Assembly: GCA_019925105.1 (NCBI GenBank) | Contig: JAHGAU010000015.1 | Location: 1 to 64,000, forward strand | DNA: 64,000 nt | From: Niebla homalea | Lineage: Eukaryota; Ascomycota; Lecanoromycetes; Lecanorales; Ramalinaceae | Direction: 5' to 3' | The notes under the pieces: generated by a model | Told to the model about the DNA's origin: nothing | What the model saw: the letters and a program-made list of their open reading frames with translations, nothing else | Database searches by the model: none | Shown here: piece after piece, positions 26,700-37,478 of the stretch | Layout of the letters: the number at the start of each line of letters is the position of its first letter | Numbering within the stretch: the stretch's first letter is position 1 | Translations under genes and position numbers: made by a program

Positions 26700-27250
26700 T
26701 TACTATATATAGCGTTAGTTTTTATCGTTAAGAAACCGGATAAAAACTTAAGAATATATATTAACTATTAAGCTCTTAACGTATTAATAATAAAAAATTA
26801 TAATATATCTCCTCTTATCCGTAAAACCTTATTTAAGTTATATTACGTACGGATTTATATTAAGTTTAATATTATTACCGTTTTTAATGAGATTTATATT
26901 AAATAAAATTATAAAAAAGAAAACTACGTTTTTACGCGTTATAATTTTTATAAATATATAATAATACCGTTTGGGCTATATAATACGTTAAGTATATTTT
27001 AATCTTTTATTAATAAAATCCTCCGGAAATACTTAAATATATATTATATAGCTTATTTAAACGATATCCTTATTTATAATACTTTTAAAAGCGAATATAT
27101 AATATATATTTAAAAATATTATAAAAGCTTTAAAACGCAAAATTATTCTTAAATATTAATAAGTATAACTTTAATACTATTAAAGTTAAGTACTTAAGAT
27201 TAATTATAATTATTAAAGGCTTACGTATAAACCTAAGAAAAGTAAATATA
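26700..27250 (+). pseudogene. Reverse transcriptase remnant
   Basis: Shows F-I-V-K-K-P-D-K-N-L-R-I-Y-I-N-Y (26721-26768), Y-N-I-S-P-L-I, I-I-P-F-G-L-Y-N, and the catalytic loop now A-Y-L-N-D-I-L-I-Y (27051-27077), in which the first of the two adjacent aspartates has become Asn. Order and spacing match Ty3/gypsy polymerases. Several in-frame stops. Confidence 0.85.
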
Positions 27251-27499
27251 ATAAGAAATTAAAAAATACCCCGCTATATAAAGGACGTTTAAGTGTTCCT
27301 AAAATTCATAAACTTTTACCAACGCTTTATTCTTATATATTTAAAAATCGTTATATTACTAATAAAGTTAATAAAATCATTATATACCTAGGAATTTAGA
27401 TATTTATAAGCCTTAAATAGTCTTTAATAGAAAGCTTTTAAAACCTTAAAATACTCTTTTATAATAATATTTATCCTTAATTATTTTAACCTTAATAAG

Positions 27500-27840
27500 G
27501 AAATATGGATTAAAACAGACGTATCGGATTACGTTATCGTAACTATATTCTCGTAAAAAGATAATGAAAAAAGGCTTTATTTAATCGCTTTTTTATTTAA
27601 GAAAATAAGTCCTTAAGAATATAATTATGAAATATATAAGAAGGAACTACTTATTATTATTAAAGTATTTAAAGAATAACGGTTAAAGTTAATTAAAATA
27701 TTTATAAAAAATCTAATCTATATTATTATAAATTATAAAAGTTTTAAGTATTTTATATTATTTAAATAATTAAATAAACGATAAGTTCGTTAAATAAAAT
27801 TTCTGTTAGAATTTAACTTTTAAATTATATATTAACCGGG
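27500..27840 (+). pseudogene. RNase H remnant of the retrotransposon
   Basis: Reads W-I-K-T-D-V-S-D-Y-V-I, then Y-N-Y-E-I-Y-K-K-E-L-L and K-S-F-K-Y-F, the usual Asp/Glu blocks of Ty3/gypsy RNase H, with stops replacing Gln and Trp codons. Confidence 0.75.
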
Positions 27841-28379
27841 TAAATAAGGTATAAAACTAAATAGTTTTATTAAACGCCCCGGTAATTTTCTTAACGACGA
27901 AAAAAATACCCGTTATATTTTTTAATAATAAATTATTATCCAGAAATATTATATCAACCCGCGTTTAAAAATTAAGCTAATACTTTTACTTCTTAATAAA
28001 GTAAAATATTAATTTACGGAGTTATTAACTATAATTTATAACTTAAAAGAAAAAGAGAATAATAATGGGGAATTAATAGAAGAACCGTTACCGTAAACCC
28101 TTAAAGATAAGACCTTAAATAAAAAGCTAATAAAAGAATTACTTAATAACGATCTCATTTCTTAAAAATAGATTCTTAATTGTTTCCGTACGGCTTATAG
28201 CAAGGATAATACGGTATAACGTATTATAAATATAAAAAGAATAAGAGCTCGTAAGATTCCTTTGGATATTATTAAAAGGAAGAACCTTAAGCTAGAATTA
28301 AGATAATATAAAATAAAGAATAATTTCCTTTATATAAATAACCGTATTTTTATATTTATAAATAATAATAACTTAAGAA

Positions 28380-29010
28380 TAAAGATTATTAAGCTCCTAT
28401 ATAAGTTATAAATAAATAGATATACCGGGTAAACCTTTACTTATAAGAGAATTAATCGCGAATATTATTAGTTAAATATTATGAATTTAATTATATAATT
28501 TATAAAGAACTATTAAGCTTATAAACTATTTAAAAGCTACCGTGAAAGGAAATAAGGCTTATTAAAGCCCTTATTAATCACAGATATATATTAAACCAAT
28601 ATCTTAATAGACTTTATTATTACTTTATTAAAGTACCGTTAATATAGTAAGGACTATAAATATATTATAATAATTATTAACCATTTTTTAAAGAAGAAGA
28701 AATTCTATACCCTTAATTCTTTTAAAATATAAGTTATCGTATAAACCTTTATTAATTAAGTATAAAGGGAGGAAGGATATCTTAAATTAATTATATTAAA
28801 TAAAGATAGTTAATTTACGTTATATTTTTAATAGCACTTTTATTAATATATAAGTATTAAGCTTAAGCTATTAACGGTATTCTACCTGGAGACGGATAAG
28901 TAAATAGAGAATATAAACGCCGGATTAAAATAATACTTAAGGGTATATATAAATTATAATTAAAATAATTAAATAAACTTCCTTTTAATAACTAAATTCG
29001 AAACGAATTT
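28380..29010 (+). pseudogene. Integrase remnant of the retrotransposon
   Basis: Contains R-E-Y-Y-W-type remnant followed by I-I-Q-F-I-K-N-C, G-L-L-K-P-L, T-D-I-Y, I-D-F-I, then S-Q-F-T and L-E-T-D-K-stop-I-E-N. These correspond to the zinc-binding and catalytic DDE parts of the Ty3/gypsy integrase. Position after RNase H supports the assignment. Confidence 0.7.
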
Positions 29011-29479
29011 AAATATGAATATTTTAATTAAATTATTGTTATTCTTAATTATAAAAGGTTATTTACCCTATTCCGGGATGGAAGTATTTACCGTGGATTT
29101 ATTTACGGTTTTTTAATTATAAAATAAGATAAAAGCGGTTAATCGGTTAACCAAGAAGGTAAATTACCTTCAAAAATACCTTAAAAATAAGTTTAAATAA
29201 ACTTAATTTATATAAGCTTAATATATAAATAGGTACTGTTTACCAATTCCGGAGTATTATATAAATAATATAATAATGCTTAACTTAAGATTTATTAAGA
29301 TTATTTACCTATTAATATCCCTTAATTATAAGAATTTAGGACCATATAAAGTAGTACGCGTTATCGATAATAATAATGCCTTTAAACTTAAATTACCAGA
29401 TTTAATAAAGGGTATTTATTTAGTTTTTTATTTATAACTTTTTTATCTAGAGAAGAATAACTTATTCCCAGGCTAGGTA

Positions 29480-29765
29480 ATATTATTACCGCCGCTTATA
29501 AAGGTAAATAACGAAAGAAAAGAATACGAGGCCTTAAAAGTAGTTAACTTAAAGATAAACGGAAGGAAAAGAAACCCCGTCTTAAGAAAGAAAGGATATT
29601 TAATATATAAGATTATATATTTAAATTTAAATATTTAGAATACGAGATTATTATAATAGTTTTAAATAGAAGTTGCTGGATATCCTAACCTTATAGTTAA
29701 CTTCTATTATATATATTCTAATAAGTTTGGTCCTTATAATTTTTTTATTACCCTAGAAGATTAAA
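29480..29765 (+). pseudogene. Chromodomain-like C-terminal remnant
   Basis: After a G-P-Y-K-V-V-R-V-I-like tail of the integrase, the frame reads N-E-K-E-Y-E-A-L-K-V-V-N-L-K-I-N-G, a 10-15-residue gap, Y-K-I-I-Y-L-N, and later N-K-F-G-P-Y. That is the layout of the chromodomain at the end of fungal chromovirus integrases. Aromatic and Asp/Glu positions are eroded by transitions. Confidence 0.55.
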
Positions 29766-29945
29766 GCCCGATACTTATTATTTTACTTATTTAAAGATAT
29801 AAGTAATAGATTTTAATTTAATAATTATATTGCCAAGTTAAAGTAGACCCAGGTTTATTAACTACCTGAGGAAGCATACCACAAATTACCGTTAGTACGC
29901 TGGATCTTCAATAATTATAAGTAATTTAATGGAGCTCGTAATTAT

Positions 29946-29954
29946 AAAGGGGGG
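29946..29954 (+). other. Polypurine tract
   Basis: AAAGGGGGG three bases upstream of the 3' LTR: the position and composition of a plus-strand priming site. It escaped RIP on this strand. Confidence 0.65.
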
Positions 29955-29957
29955 TCG

Positions 29958-30152
29958 TATCAAGGAATTATTACTAACCTATAGCTACGTATATACGGCT
30001 TTAAGCCTTGGCACTTCGCTTATTCCGGATACCTTACCTTATTAGGTAAAGCGTCTTACATATTCTCATAATATCTGTAATCCCTTTGTATACTATACCT
30101 ACATAGTTAGAATTCACTCATGTTCAGAACCACCTTACCTAAGCCCCTGACA
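29958..30152 (+). repeat. 3' LTR (195 bp)
   Basis: Same length as the 5' LTR and alignable without gaps; starts TATCAAGG and ends CCCCTGACA. It is less A/T-converted at its 3' end than the 5' copy. Followed by the AAAAT target duplication. Confidence 0.9.
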
Positions 30153-30157
30153 AAAAT

Positions 30158-30835
30158 AGCGGTTAAGATTTTAATATCGTTATTTTATATTAAGAGTACT
30201 TTAATATAATAATTATATAATTTAATTATTAAAAATTCTGAATATTTAATAAAATATTTAATAATATAAGTATTAATAATACCCGGATTATAATATATCC
30301 GGCTTAAATTAATACTGTTTTAATAAAAATCCTTTTAAATTTAATAAATATAATTAATAATTAAAAATAACTTAAATATATTTTATTAAACCTTAAAAAT
30401 TAAACGGAAAAATATTTACCTTAATACTATTATAAGTATTAATAAACGGAATTTTATTTTTCCGATACCGTTAAAAAGCCCCGATTTTAAATTAAAAAGT
30501 AAAATTATCATATTTTAACGGGGAAAAACGGGGGAAAAAGTAAGTTTTAACGCCGGGAAGTAAACTTAAACTTAAATTTCCAGAATTCTTATACTTAATA
30601 AAATCGATAATTAAATCGCCCCTTAACCAATCCGGGTTAAATAGGGCTCATTTTATAGCCCGTATTAAGCTTTATACCTTTACCATATAAAGTTAAGGGA
30701 TCCGGTCTGAAAAATACCTTAAACCATTTATTTTTAAAAATGAATGGTTTAAGGGTGCAGCAGGGGTAAGGCGGAATTCCCCCCGGCGGAGGGAATGAAT
30801 GGGTGGAGGCTGCAACCATTCAAAACTAGATGATA
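30158..30835. repeat. Diverged, truncated copy of the TLH upstream segment
   Basis: From about 30270 the order of short blocks matches the second half of the tails: an AATAAACGGA..TTTTCCGATA block, then ACGGGGAAAAACG, then TTAACGCCGGGAAGTAAACTTAAAC, then TATACCTTT..ATATAAAG, then a long inverted repeat at 30717-30754 and a final CAACCATTCAAAACTAGA. Similarity is patchy, so this is an older or different tail variant. 30158-30270 is featureless AT-rich sequence. Confidence 0.6.
30717..30754. repeat. 38-bp near-perfect inverted repeat
   Basis: CCTTAAACCATTTATTTTT and its complement with one mismatch. It occupies the position of the AAAGAGTCATTT inverted repeat in the other tails, but with unrelated arm sequence. 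Confidence 0.7.
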
Positions 30836-32128
30836 GATTAATAGCTTTATAATTAACGCGTTATTCGTGGAGTTAATATAAGCTATTAGAATAAGTACTA
30901 CGCGCAAAAAGTAATACCGAGGATTCTTAAGCAACTTGCTCGCGCTAAATAGTGGTAGATCCAATTCATGTCACCCTGTCCCTATTTCCGCATATTGCAT
31001 CAGTTACCATTATGTGCAGTTATCAAGACTTCAACACTTAAGTATCTCGGTCCCACTGCCAAGCCTCTCTGGTCCTGCCGACCATCGCCGATCGTTGCAA
31101 CCCTTCGTCTTGCCGGAGTTGGTCCTCGCTACGCTATCGAATCGCCAGCCCTCCATCTCACCTGTGCGTATCTCGTCACCTGGCCAATCGCCTGTGACAA
31201 CTGAGGGTGTATCAGAGCAGATCCCTCCCAGATTGGACACGCCGGCCTTCTATGCCGTCGCGCCACCTCAGCTGGGGTGTACCTGATGCCCCGTTTGAGG
31301 AGTCGCCGAAGGCCTCGATGCGCTGAATCTACGGAACCCCTGCCTTTTGTTGCCTGCCATCGTCTCACCACGGCTCCGCCGACCCTCGCCGCTGCGGTAT
31401 AATTGATAAATAACGTACAGAGGCGATCGTGGAGCAATGACCGCGGCATATATCGCAACAGGGGCACGGCTGCCGCATCCCGACAAGAAGATGCCTCACC
31501 GCACTCTTGCAGCATCCTGACCCTGTCTGCCTGGCCGCGTAACCTCGACAACTCGGCACTCTTGGGTTTGCGATCGCGGGCGCTCAGCTGCCGCTAAAGG
31601 GGTCTGCTGACCCCCTTGAATAGATCCGGACCCGGTGATGATAGGCGTTCTCCGTCGCTATTGGACCAGCTGAGATTGCAGACATTAGCCGTTGCGAATG
31701 TGGCGCCTGCGCCCTGCACTGCTCGACGGTATCTAGATCTGGGGAGCACCAGCGACCAGCCTCAGGGGGGCAGTGACATTGTATATGTATCTGTAGCTTT
31801 GTAAAGCAGCACTACGATCTTTGGAAATGGTGAGTCCCCATACATAAAGGATGCACCACTCATGAATAGTATGCGCTATTGATAAAGGGTGCACGCTTTA
31901 TGTATGGTGGCACACGATTTGCAAATGGAGTACTAGTTCGTAAAGGGTGCGACTTTACAATTGGTTGCCCTTAACAGTCTATTGGTCGTCCTGAAGATCG
32001 ACGCGGGGTAGTGTTACAGTAACACTGCATTGTTGTCAGTCAGTCTCGAGATGGTCGAGAGAGCATATTATATGTAGAAGCCCGTGACCCATTAACTCGT
32101 TTCATGCGACAAAATTTTCCCGGGAGAG
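30836..32128. other. Gene-free transition from AT-rich to GC-balanced DNA
   Basis: Composition changes abruptly near 30935. 30935-31620 is GC- and CpG-rich with overlapping open frames on both strands (up to 140 codons) but none has a recognisable domain, codon pattern or splice context; I do not call a gene. 31838-31958 holds an inverted-repeat cluster listed separately. 31960-32128 is presumably the upstream region of the NLR gene; no TATA box is obvious. Confidence 0.6.
31838..31958. repeat. Nested hairpins with TAAAGGxTGC motif
   Basis: Arms 31838-31857 and 31888-31907 pair over 20 bp with two mismatches. Inside them AATAG and CTATT form a second hairpin (about 31865-31880). A third hairpin GTAAAG..CTTTAC follows (31940-31958). 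The motif TAAAGG(A/G)TGC occurs three times. It could be a MITE remnant or a structured RNA; I see no flanking target duplication. Confidence 0.6.
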
Positions 32129-35100
32129 ATGGATCAACTTCGGACTTTCCTCCGAACAAAGATTCGACGACCTGCCAAAGCTGAGGCCGCTGCTGCTCCA
32201 TTTCCTGATGGAGTCAAGGAAGTTTATTGCTGCTCAAATCCAATAGTCGATGTTTGTTTTGTTCATGGTCTTAGTGGCAATAGAGAGACCACATGGACCG
32301 CACATGATGAGACGGAGCCATGGATAAAGCTCCTCCTGCCGTCTCGCTTGCAGCATGCACGGATTTTAACCTGGGGCTACGATGCATATATTGTGCGCAA
32401 AAGCTCGGCTTCCTTGAACTGCTTGACTGATCATGCGAACAATCTCTTGAACGACTTAACTCACGATCGAAGCAAGAACGAGGCCTCCGCACGCAGCATT
32501 ATCTTTGTCGCACACAGCCTGGGTGGCCTGGTATGCAAGGAGGCTTTACTCATCTCGAAAGACAACCCCCATCCACATCTCAAATGGCTCTTCCAATATA
32601 CTCATGCGATTGCATTTATGGGAACGCCTCACCAAGGCAGCTGGATTGCCGGCTGGTCTAAAATACCAATTGACTGTCTTGGAGTCCTGAAATCGGTTAA
32701 TAAGCCGTTGGTCTCCGTCCTTCAGACCGATGATCAATTCCTGAAATCTCTGCATACCAGATTTCTTTCTCTTCTCCGCGACCTTCGAGAAAACCATAGT
32801 CGCAGCATTTATGTAGCGTGCTTTTTTGAGGAGTTACCCATGACGAATGCGGTGGGAATGGTCGTCTCGAAAGAATCTGCGACATTTACTACCGAGAATC
32901 CAATGTCGATCCGCGCGAACCACTCGAACATGGTCAAATTTCGGCGGGAAGATGACAACGGTTTCACGAGGTTATTGGGAGAGCTTCTTCGTTGGCAAGG
33001 CGTTCTCATATCTTCTTCCGGACCTACGAACCAACGGTTGCAGGCTTTTCCAAAAGAACGAACAACTGTCGTCTCGGATGGTATGTAGACTTGACAGCAA
33101 AGGTGTAGAATTACTGTATTGACATGTTCCCCGAAGCCGAAATTGGCAAGCTTTACCTTCCCTTCGAAAAGTTGTGTCGCACATTCGAGGATCGTAAGGA
33201 GGTCATTGACGACATCAAGAAGAAAGTTGAGCAGACGAAGGCTGAAAATGAAATGCCTTTTGGGCTTATATATGGGATTCCCGGCATAGGGAAAACGCAA
33301 TTGTGCATCAAGTTTGCTAAGCGCCTGAGTGAGCGGTTGGTGGCACCAATCCCCCAGCTTCTCTAATCTAACAATTCTCAGTTATGACTGGATCTGGCTG
33401 GTAAACGCAGAAAGTTCTCGGACACTGGAACATGACTATACAAACATCGCTAGGGATCTTCGTCTTCGATCCTCTAAAGACTATCAAGACTTTGCTTCAG
33501 CACAAGACTACGAACAAGCATCACAGCCCGATAATAGCATCGTCAACGCTGTGAAGACAAAGCTATCGGAGACCAAGATCTCTTGGATACTCATTTTGGA
33601 CAATTTCAACAGGAATGAGGGGGTTCCACTTCGTGATTATCTTCCGAAGAATGTGAATGGGATAGTGCTGGTTTGCGCTCCCACATTCACCGCCACATTG
33701 GACATGGATTGTAATTTTAATATCAACCTGGTCGAGTTGCATATGGAATATCTAGAAAGGATCTTTTGGACTCACATGCAAGTCTCGACTCCGGAGGGCG
33801 AGTTGGGAAAAGACCTCTCTGTTTCAGTTCAGACATTGGTACGAACACTGGGATCTCATACATTGTCGGTTTATTTGGCTGCGGCATACCTGTGTACGGA
33901 TAGTAGTGGTCAACCGACAGTGAACGATTGCGAAGAATACATTGCAGCTTTCCAGCACAAGGGCGACGATCTTCCACCTCAACTGAGGGACATCCATGAC
34001 CCTTTGTGGCAAAGTTTCAAGCTCATCATCAACAGACTGAAGGGGAAAACGGAGGAAAGATTTGTAGATGCCATCAAGCTTCTACAACTGAAGACTATGT
34101 TCTCACATGAATATCTACCAAGACGAATTTTTGACAAAACCACCAGTGACACTAGCCCCGAAATGGGTTTCCTCAGCGATGGAATGCGGTATAAACAGGC
34201 GACGAGGGTCCTTAGGGAATTTGGCCTGATAACGCAAGAAAGCCTGCAACAAGAGCGCGGCACGTCAATGCTCCAAGTGCTCCATCGCTGCGCACGTGCG
34301 AGGATGTGGACTGAGCCTGGTGCGGAGACTACAAAGCTGGGGCACTGGCGCACTGCTATACGTATACTTGGGACCTCAATTCCCCCAGAGTGCAGGCAAG
34401 AAGATATCAATTTTCGGAGGATGATCGTACCGCATATCGATGCCTGCTTTGACAACTACACTGACCCTTGCAGCTTGCTCCTTGACGGTAATCTTGATCT
34501 CGAGGTGGCGATCAAAGTTTTACTGGATTTCTCACGAGTCTATCTAGAAAGTGGACGATTCAAGCGTTCCCAGACACTGCAGCATGGCGCTAGCATCAAA
34601 TCAGAAGCTGCCTTTGGGCCTATGAACGAGCTTACACTGAGAGCAAAGAGCGAGCTAGCTGTCAGCCTTGACATCCTTGGGGATTCGAGGGAATCCTTAC
34701 AACTTCGAGAGAGAGTATACAGAGAAAGCAAAAAGAAGTACTCTTCCGGAGATCAAGATTTGTGTTTGGCTGACAAAGAACAATTTGAGAGGCGATATTA
34801 CAGTGCGGCAGCAGATCTTGCAGTCAGCTATTCGAGACACGTAGCTCACCGAAAGGAAGCCCTACGTTTGCGAAACGAGGTTTTGAATTTTGCGGAAGCT
34901 GCAGCCCAATCATCCCACTGCACTGAACTCCATCGAAACCAGGTTCTGAAGGCAAAACGCGATTATGCAATGAGTCTCTTCGATTTCGACAATCGCAAGG
35001 AAGCCTTGCGACTTCGCGAGGAAGTCTGCGTCTCTCTCAGTAACAGCGGGCACGACTATGCCTGGAACGCCCGTCGTGAGCTCGTCATTAGCCTAGTGCA

Positions 35101-36259
35101 GACTGGACAGGTGACAAGAGCTACAAGCCTGGCAGAGGAGATCCTTGCCAACCGGAGGAAGGCACTTGGAGACGAGCATCCTGATACTTGTATCGCATGG
35201 GCTACTCGTGCCGCGGTTCACCTAAGGTGTGAGGAGCACCATGAGGCTCTGGAGTTGCTGCGGAAGGTCGTTGAGAAGTCCACCAGGATTTGGGGACGAG
35301 ATCATTTGATGACATTGCACGCTCGAATTGACCTCGGGAAAGTCCTGCTCAAAGTGCGCAGCACCCACGAGTCTGCGCTCGACGAAGCCACAGAAATCCA
35401 GAGGGACGTGTTTGAGACATTGAACGGAAGACCAGAAGATTTCGAAGTTTGGATGGCAAAGGTGCAGATGGCGCGGATAATCCAATGTCGAAATCCTCCA
35501 GTCGCCGCGGCCCAATTAACACATGTGATGGATTTTCTACGTCAACATGATGACCCCTATCATGATGTCGTCCTCCTTAAGTATGTTGATTGTTTGATCT
35601 TGTCGAACGAGCAGCTAACGGCTACCCAAATGCTTGAGGATCTGCTCAGTACCCAGCACGACAGGACAACACAATTAAAGCTAAAGGCAATGCTTAAACT
35701 TGCCACGCTCTACCTGAGGATCGCTGAACATCACAATCCCTTGCCAGGAGTTCCGCTTGGTTCGGCCAGGGAAATACCTCCAAATTCAGAAGAGGTCACG
35801 TCTCGTGTTTCTTGGAGGCCTGCCCCCAACAGCTCTTCCCAGGATTTGCCTGAAGAGACAGGGTCTGTGCATACTTTGGACGTACCATCCGAAGAGAATT
35901 TTGTATATCAAGAATACACAAGAGAAGATCTTGTCAAGATGTGCCTAGATCTGAGGAAGAAAGTCATTGAAACATTGGATTCTGCCAATAGGGAAGAGAC
36001 TCGCCTTCAAAAAGTCGGCGGCGGCAGCACGATCAGTGATTCCTTCACCGCATTGGCTTACCACGATTTGGCGCAAAGCTATGCAAGGGACTTATTGTAT
36101 GACAATGCAGTTGTTCTGCAAAGGGAAGTTGTCTCATATTTTGACGCAAATTGGGGGCGGCCTCATCAGAAGACCCGTTTCCATACAAGGAGTTTAAATC
36201 AATGGATGCGGGCGAAGGACGAGGTTTTTCACATCGCTAAATATCAAAGATCTTTTTGA
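32129..36259 (+). CDS. Fungal NLR: SesB-like hydrolase / NB-ARC / TPR
   Basis: Three exons (32129-33080, 33137-33335, 33382-36259; 1342 aa) by my splicing; introns are 56 and 46 bp and frames join exactly. Residues 30-300 are an alpha/beta-hydrolase of the SesB/DUF676 type: F-V-H-G-L-S-G, nucleophile elbow A-H-S-L-G-G (Ser130) and F-M-G-T-P-H. Residues 318-700 are a nucleotide-binding domain with P-loop G-I-P-G-I-G-K-T (364-371), Walker B-like I-L-I-L-D-N-F, and a degenerate G-L-P-L region (G-S-H-T-L-S-V-Y-L). The C-terminal half has tetratricopeptide-type repeats, e.g. around A-L-G-D-E-H-P-D-T. Family knowledge: such NLRs sense non-self and can trigger heterokaryon incompatibility or defence, with the N-terminal hydrolase as effector. 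The long C-terminus after the repeats is unassigned. Located about 1.2 kb from the RIP block. The second intron's donor (GTTGGT) is weak; a stronger GTGAGC seven bases upstream breaks the frame. Confidence 0.85.
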
Positions 36260-36588
36260 GCTTCCAGAAGCAAGAGACGAGTTCATTGGAGAATGTTGTT
36301 GTTCCATTCGAATGCAAAACTTGTGGATCATGTTGACAAGACCGTAAAACAGCGCCTTCCTAGACTAGCAATCTCCAACTTTCCGCCATGCGTTGATCAA
36401 AGTACATATAGTCCAGGATCTTGGCGTAGGCATTCGATGTAATTCAACCAAAGCGGGCCTCAAGCCATTACCAACTTGGTCTCGCAGTCACCCATTTGTT
36501 CCAACGGACTCGGGGCCTGAGCTCGCTCTGCTTATTGCTCCCGACATCTTGTCACTGTCGCTTGACGAATGATCGGCAATATACGTCA

Positions 36589-36876
36589 TCAAGCAGTTAC
36601 AACGGCACTGCGCCGGCTCAGCTCCTCCATCTCGTGCGTGAAGGGAGGCAGTAGACGTACGCAAACCCAGTGTCCCGGATGACTCCTTGAGGGCCCGCAC
36701 CAACATGTTACGTACCACTCCCCGTCCCTGAAATGTCTTTCCCACGGTTTAGCGACATGGTGGCAGCGATACTTTTGCAGGTAGTGACAACGAGGATTCG
36801 TGCATCGCCAGTAGCTATTATACTGGTAATCATTCTCCAAATCCTGGAGTTCTGAGTTGGAAGGCTTTCTCGGCAT
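36589..36876 (-). CDS. Possible small Cys/His-rich protein
   Basis: A 95-codon open frame, starting M-P-R-K-P-S-N-S-E-L, with paired cysteines (R-C-T-N-P-R-C, Y-R-C-H-H, T-C-W-C, W-V-C-V) that could bind metal. No signal peptide and no family recognised. Two other frames overlap it, and no supporting introns or promoter are seen. It lies in the intergenic region after the NLR gene. A real small gene and a chance ORF are about equally likely, or it may be a fragment of an older gene. Confidence 0.3.
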   Translation of the reverse strand: MPRKPSNSELQDLENDYQYNSYWRCTNPRCHYLQKYRCHHVAKPWERHFRDGEWYVTCWCGPSRSHPGHWVCVRLLPPFTHEMEELSRRSAVVTA

Positions 36877-37400
36877 ATCGCTATGCCAGTAAGCAATCGT
36901 GCTGTGATTGGGTTGACTCCGTTGAGCGCACAGGATGTACAGGTAAAAATGCTATAAAAGTATTAGATAAATGAGACTGTGGGATTGACATTTCACTATT
37001 GATAAAGAACGAAGGAAAACAGTAATCTGCTAATATATTCAGATCGGGTGCCACACCACCAGGCGGGCTTGCTAAAGCGGCGGTGCCTGGGGCGAGTCTC
37101 GAGTGACTTAGGTGCAGAATTCTGTCGCGTTCTCTTGCCAATCAGATGGAGGAACCCCCCTCGATCGCGATACTAAATACGATTGGATGCTTAAGACCAA
37201 GCATACGGCGATAAGACACAGCAGCGATCGAGTTCAACGTCTAACCCTTCAGGGAACAAATCTTGAGGTGTGGAAGGCAAGGAAAAATCCACAGTATAAA
37301 TGCTGCCTGAGGGCGATGCATCTTGCTGACCCTGTAATGTGCATTAAACTGCCGTAGCAACCGCTGAGCGTTTCCCAGCTCGCTCTTGGGTAGTTAAGTA
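36877..37400. other. Intergenic, no supported gene
   Basis: Mixed composition. Open frames of 81-86 codons (36881-37141 minus, 37112-37357 plus) lack domains or splice context. Confidence 0.5.
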
Positions 37401-37401
37401 C

Positions 37402-37478
37402 ACCACCTTCGCCACCCTCACCACCTTCGCTACCCTTACCACCCTCGCCACCTCACTATCCTTACCACCCTTATCAAT
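37402..37478. repeat. 9-bp minisatellite fading into the AT-rich block
   Basis: About eight imperfect copies of a CACCACCTT/CGCCACCCT-type 9-mer. Toward the right the copies change by C-to-T (CTATCCTT, ACCACCCTT, ATCAATATT), showing mutation pressure rising at the island edge. In the minus direction it could have encoded a Gly-rich tract, but no ORF is supported. Confidence 0.6.

Larger units (their letters stand above)
23567..30157 (+). mobile_element. Ty3/gypsy chromovirus-like LTR retrotransposon, RIP-inactivated
   Basis: Complete element structure: target duplication AAAAT (23567-23571 and 30153-30157), 195-bp LTRs at both ends, a polypurine tract (29946-29954) just before the 3' LTR, and an interior with gag, protease, reverse transcriptase, RNase H, integrase and chromodomain remnants in the plus direction. 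That order (RT/RNase H before integrase) defines Ty3/gypsy, and the C-terminal chromodomain suggests a chromovirus. All frames are riddled with TAA/TAG, and catalytic residues are changed by transitions, so it is dead. It sits between the truncated third helicase unit and a diverged half-tail. Confidence 0.9.

Noticed and set aside
1..30900. CRISPR-like or bacterial features
   Set aside because: Repeats are low-complexity or transposon-derived; introns and RIP show a fungal genome.
30936..31804. Overlapping ORFs of 62-140 codons on both strands
   Set aside because: High GC/CpG composition produces long open frames on both strands; Arg/Ala/Ser-rich translations, no domain, no shared splice model.
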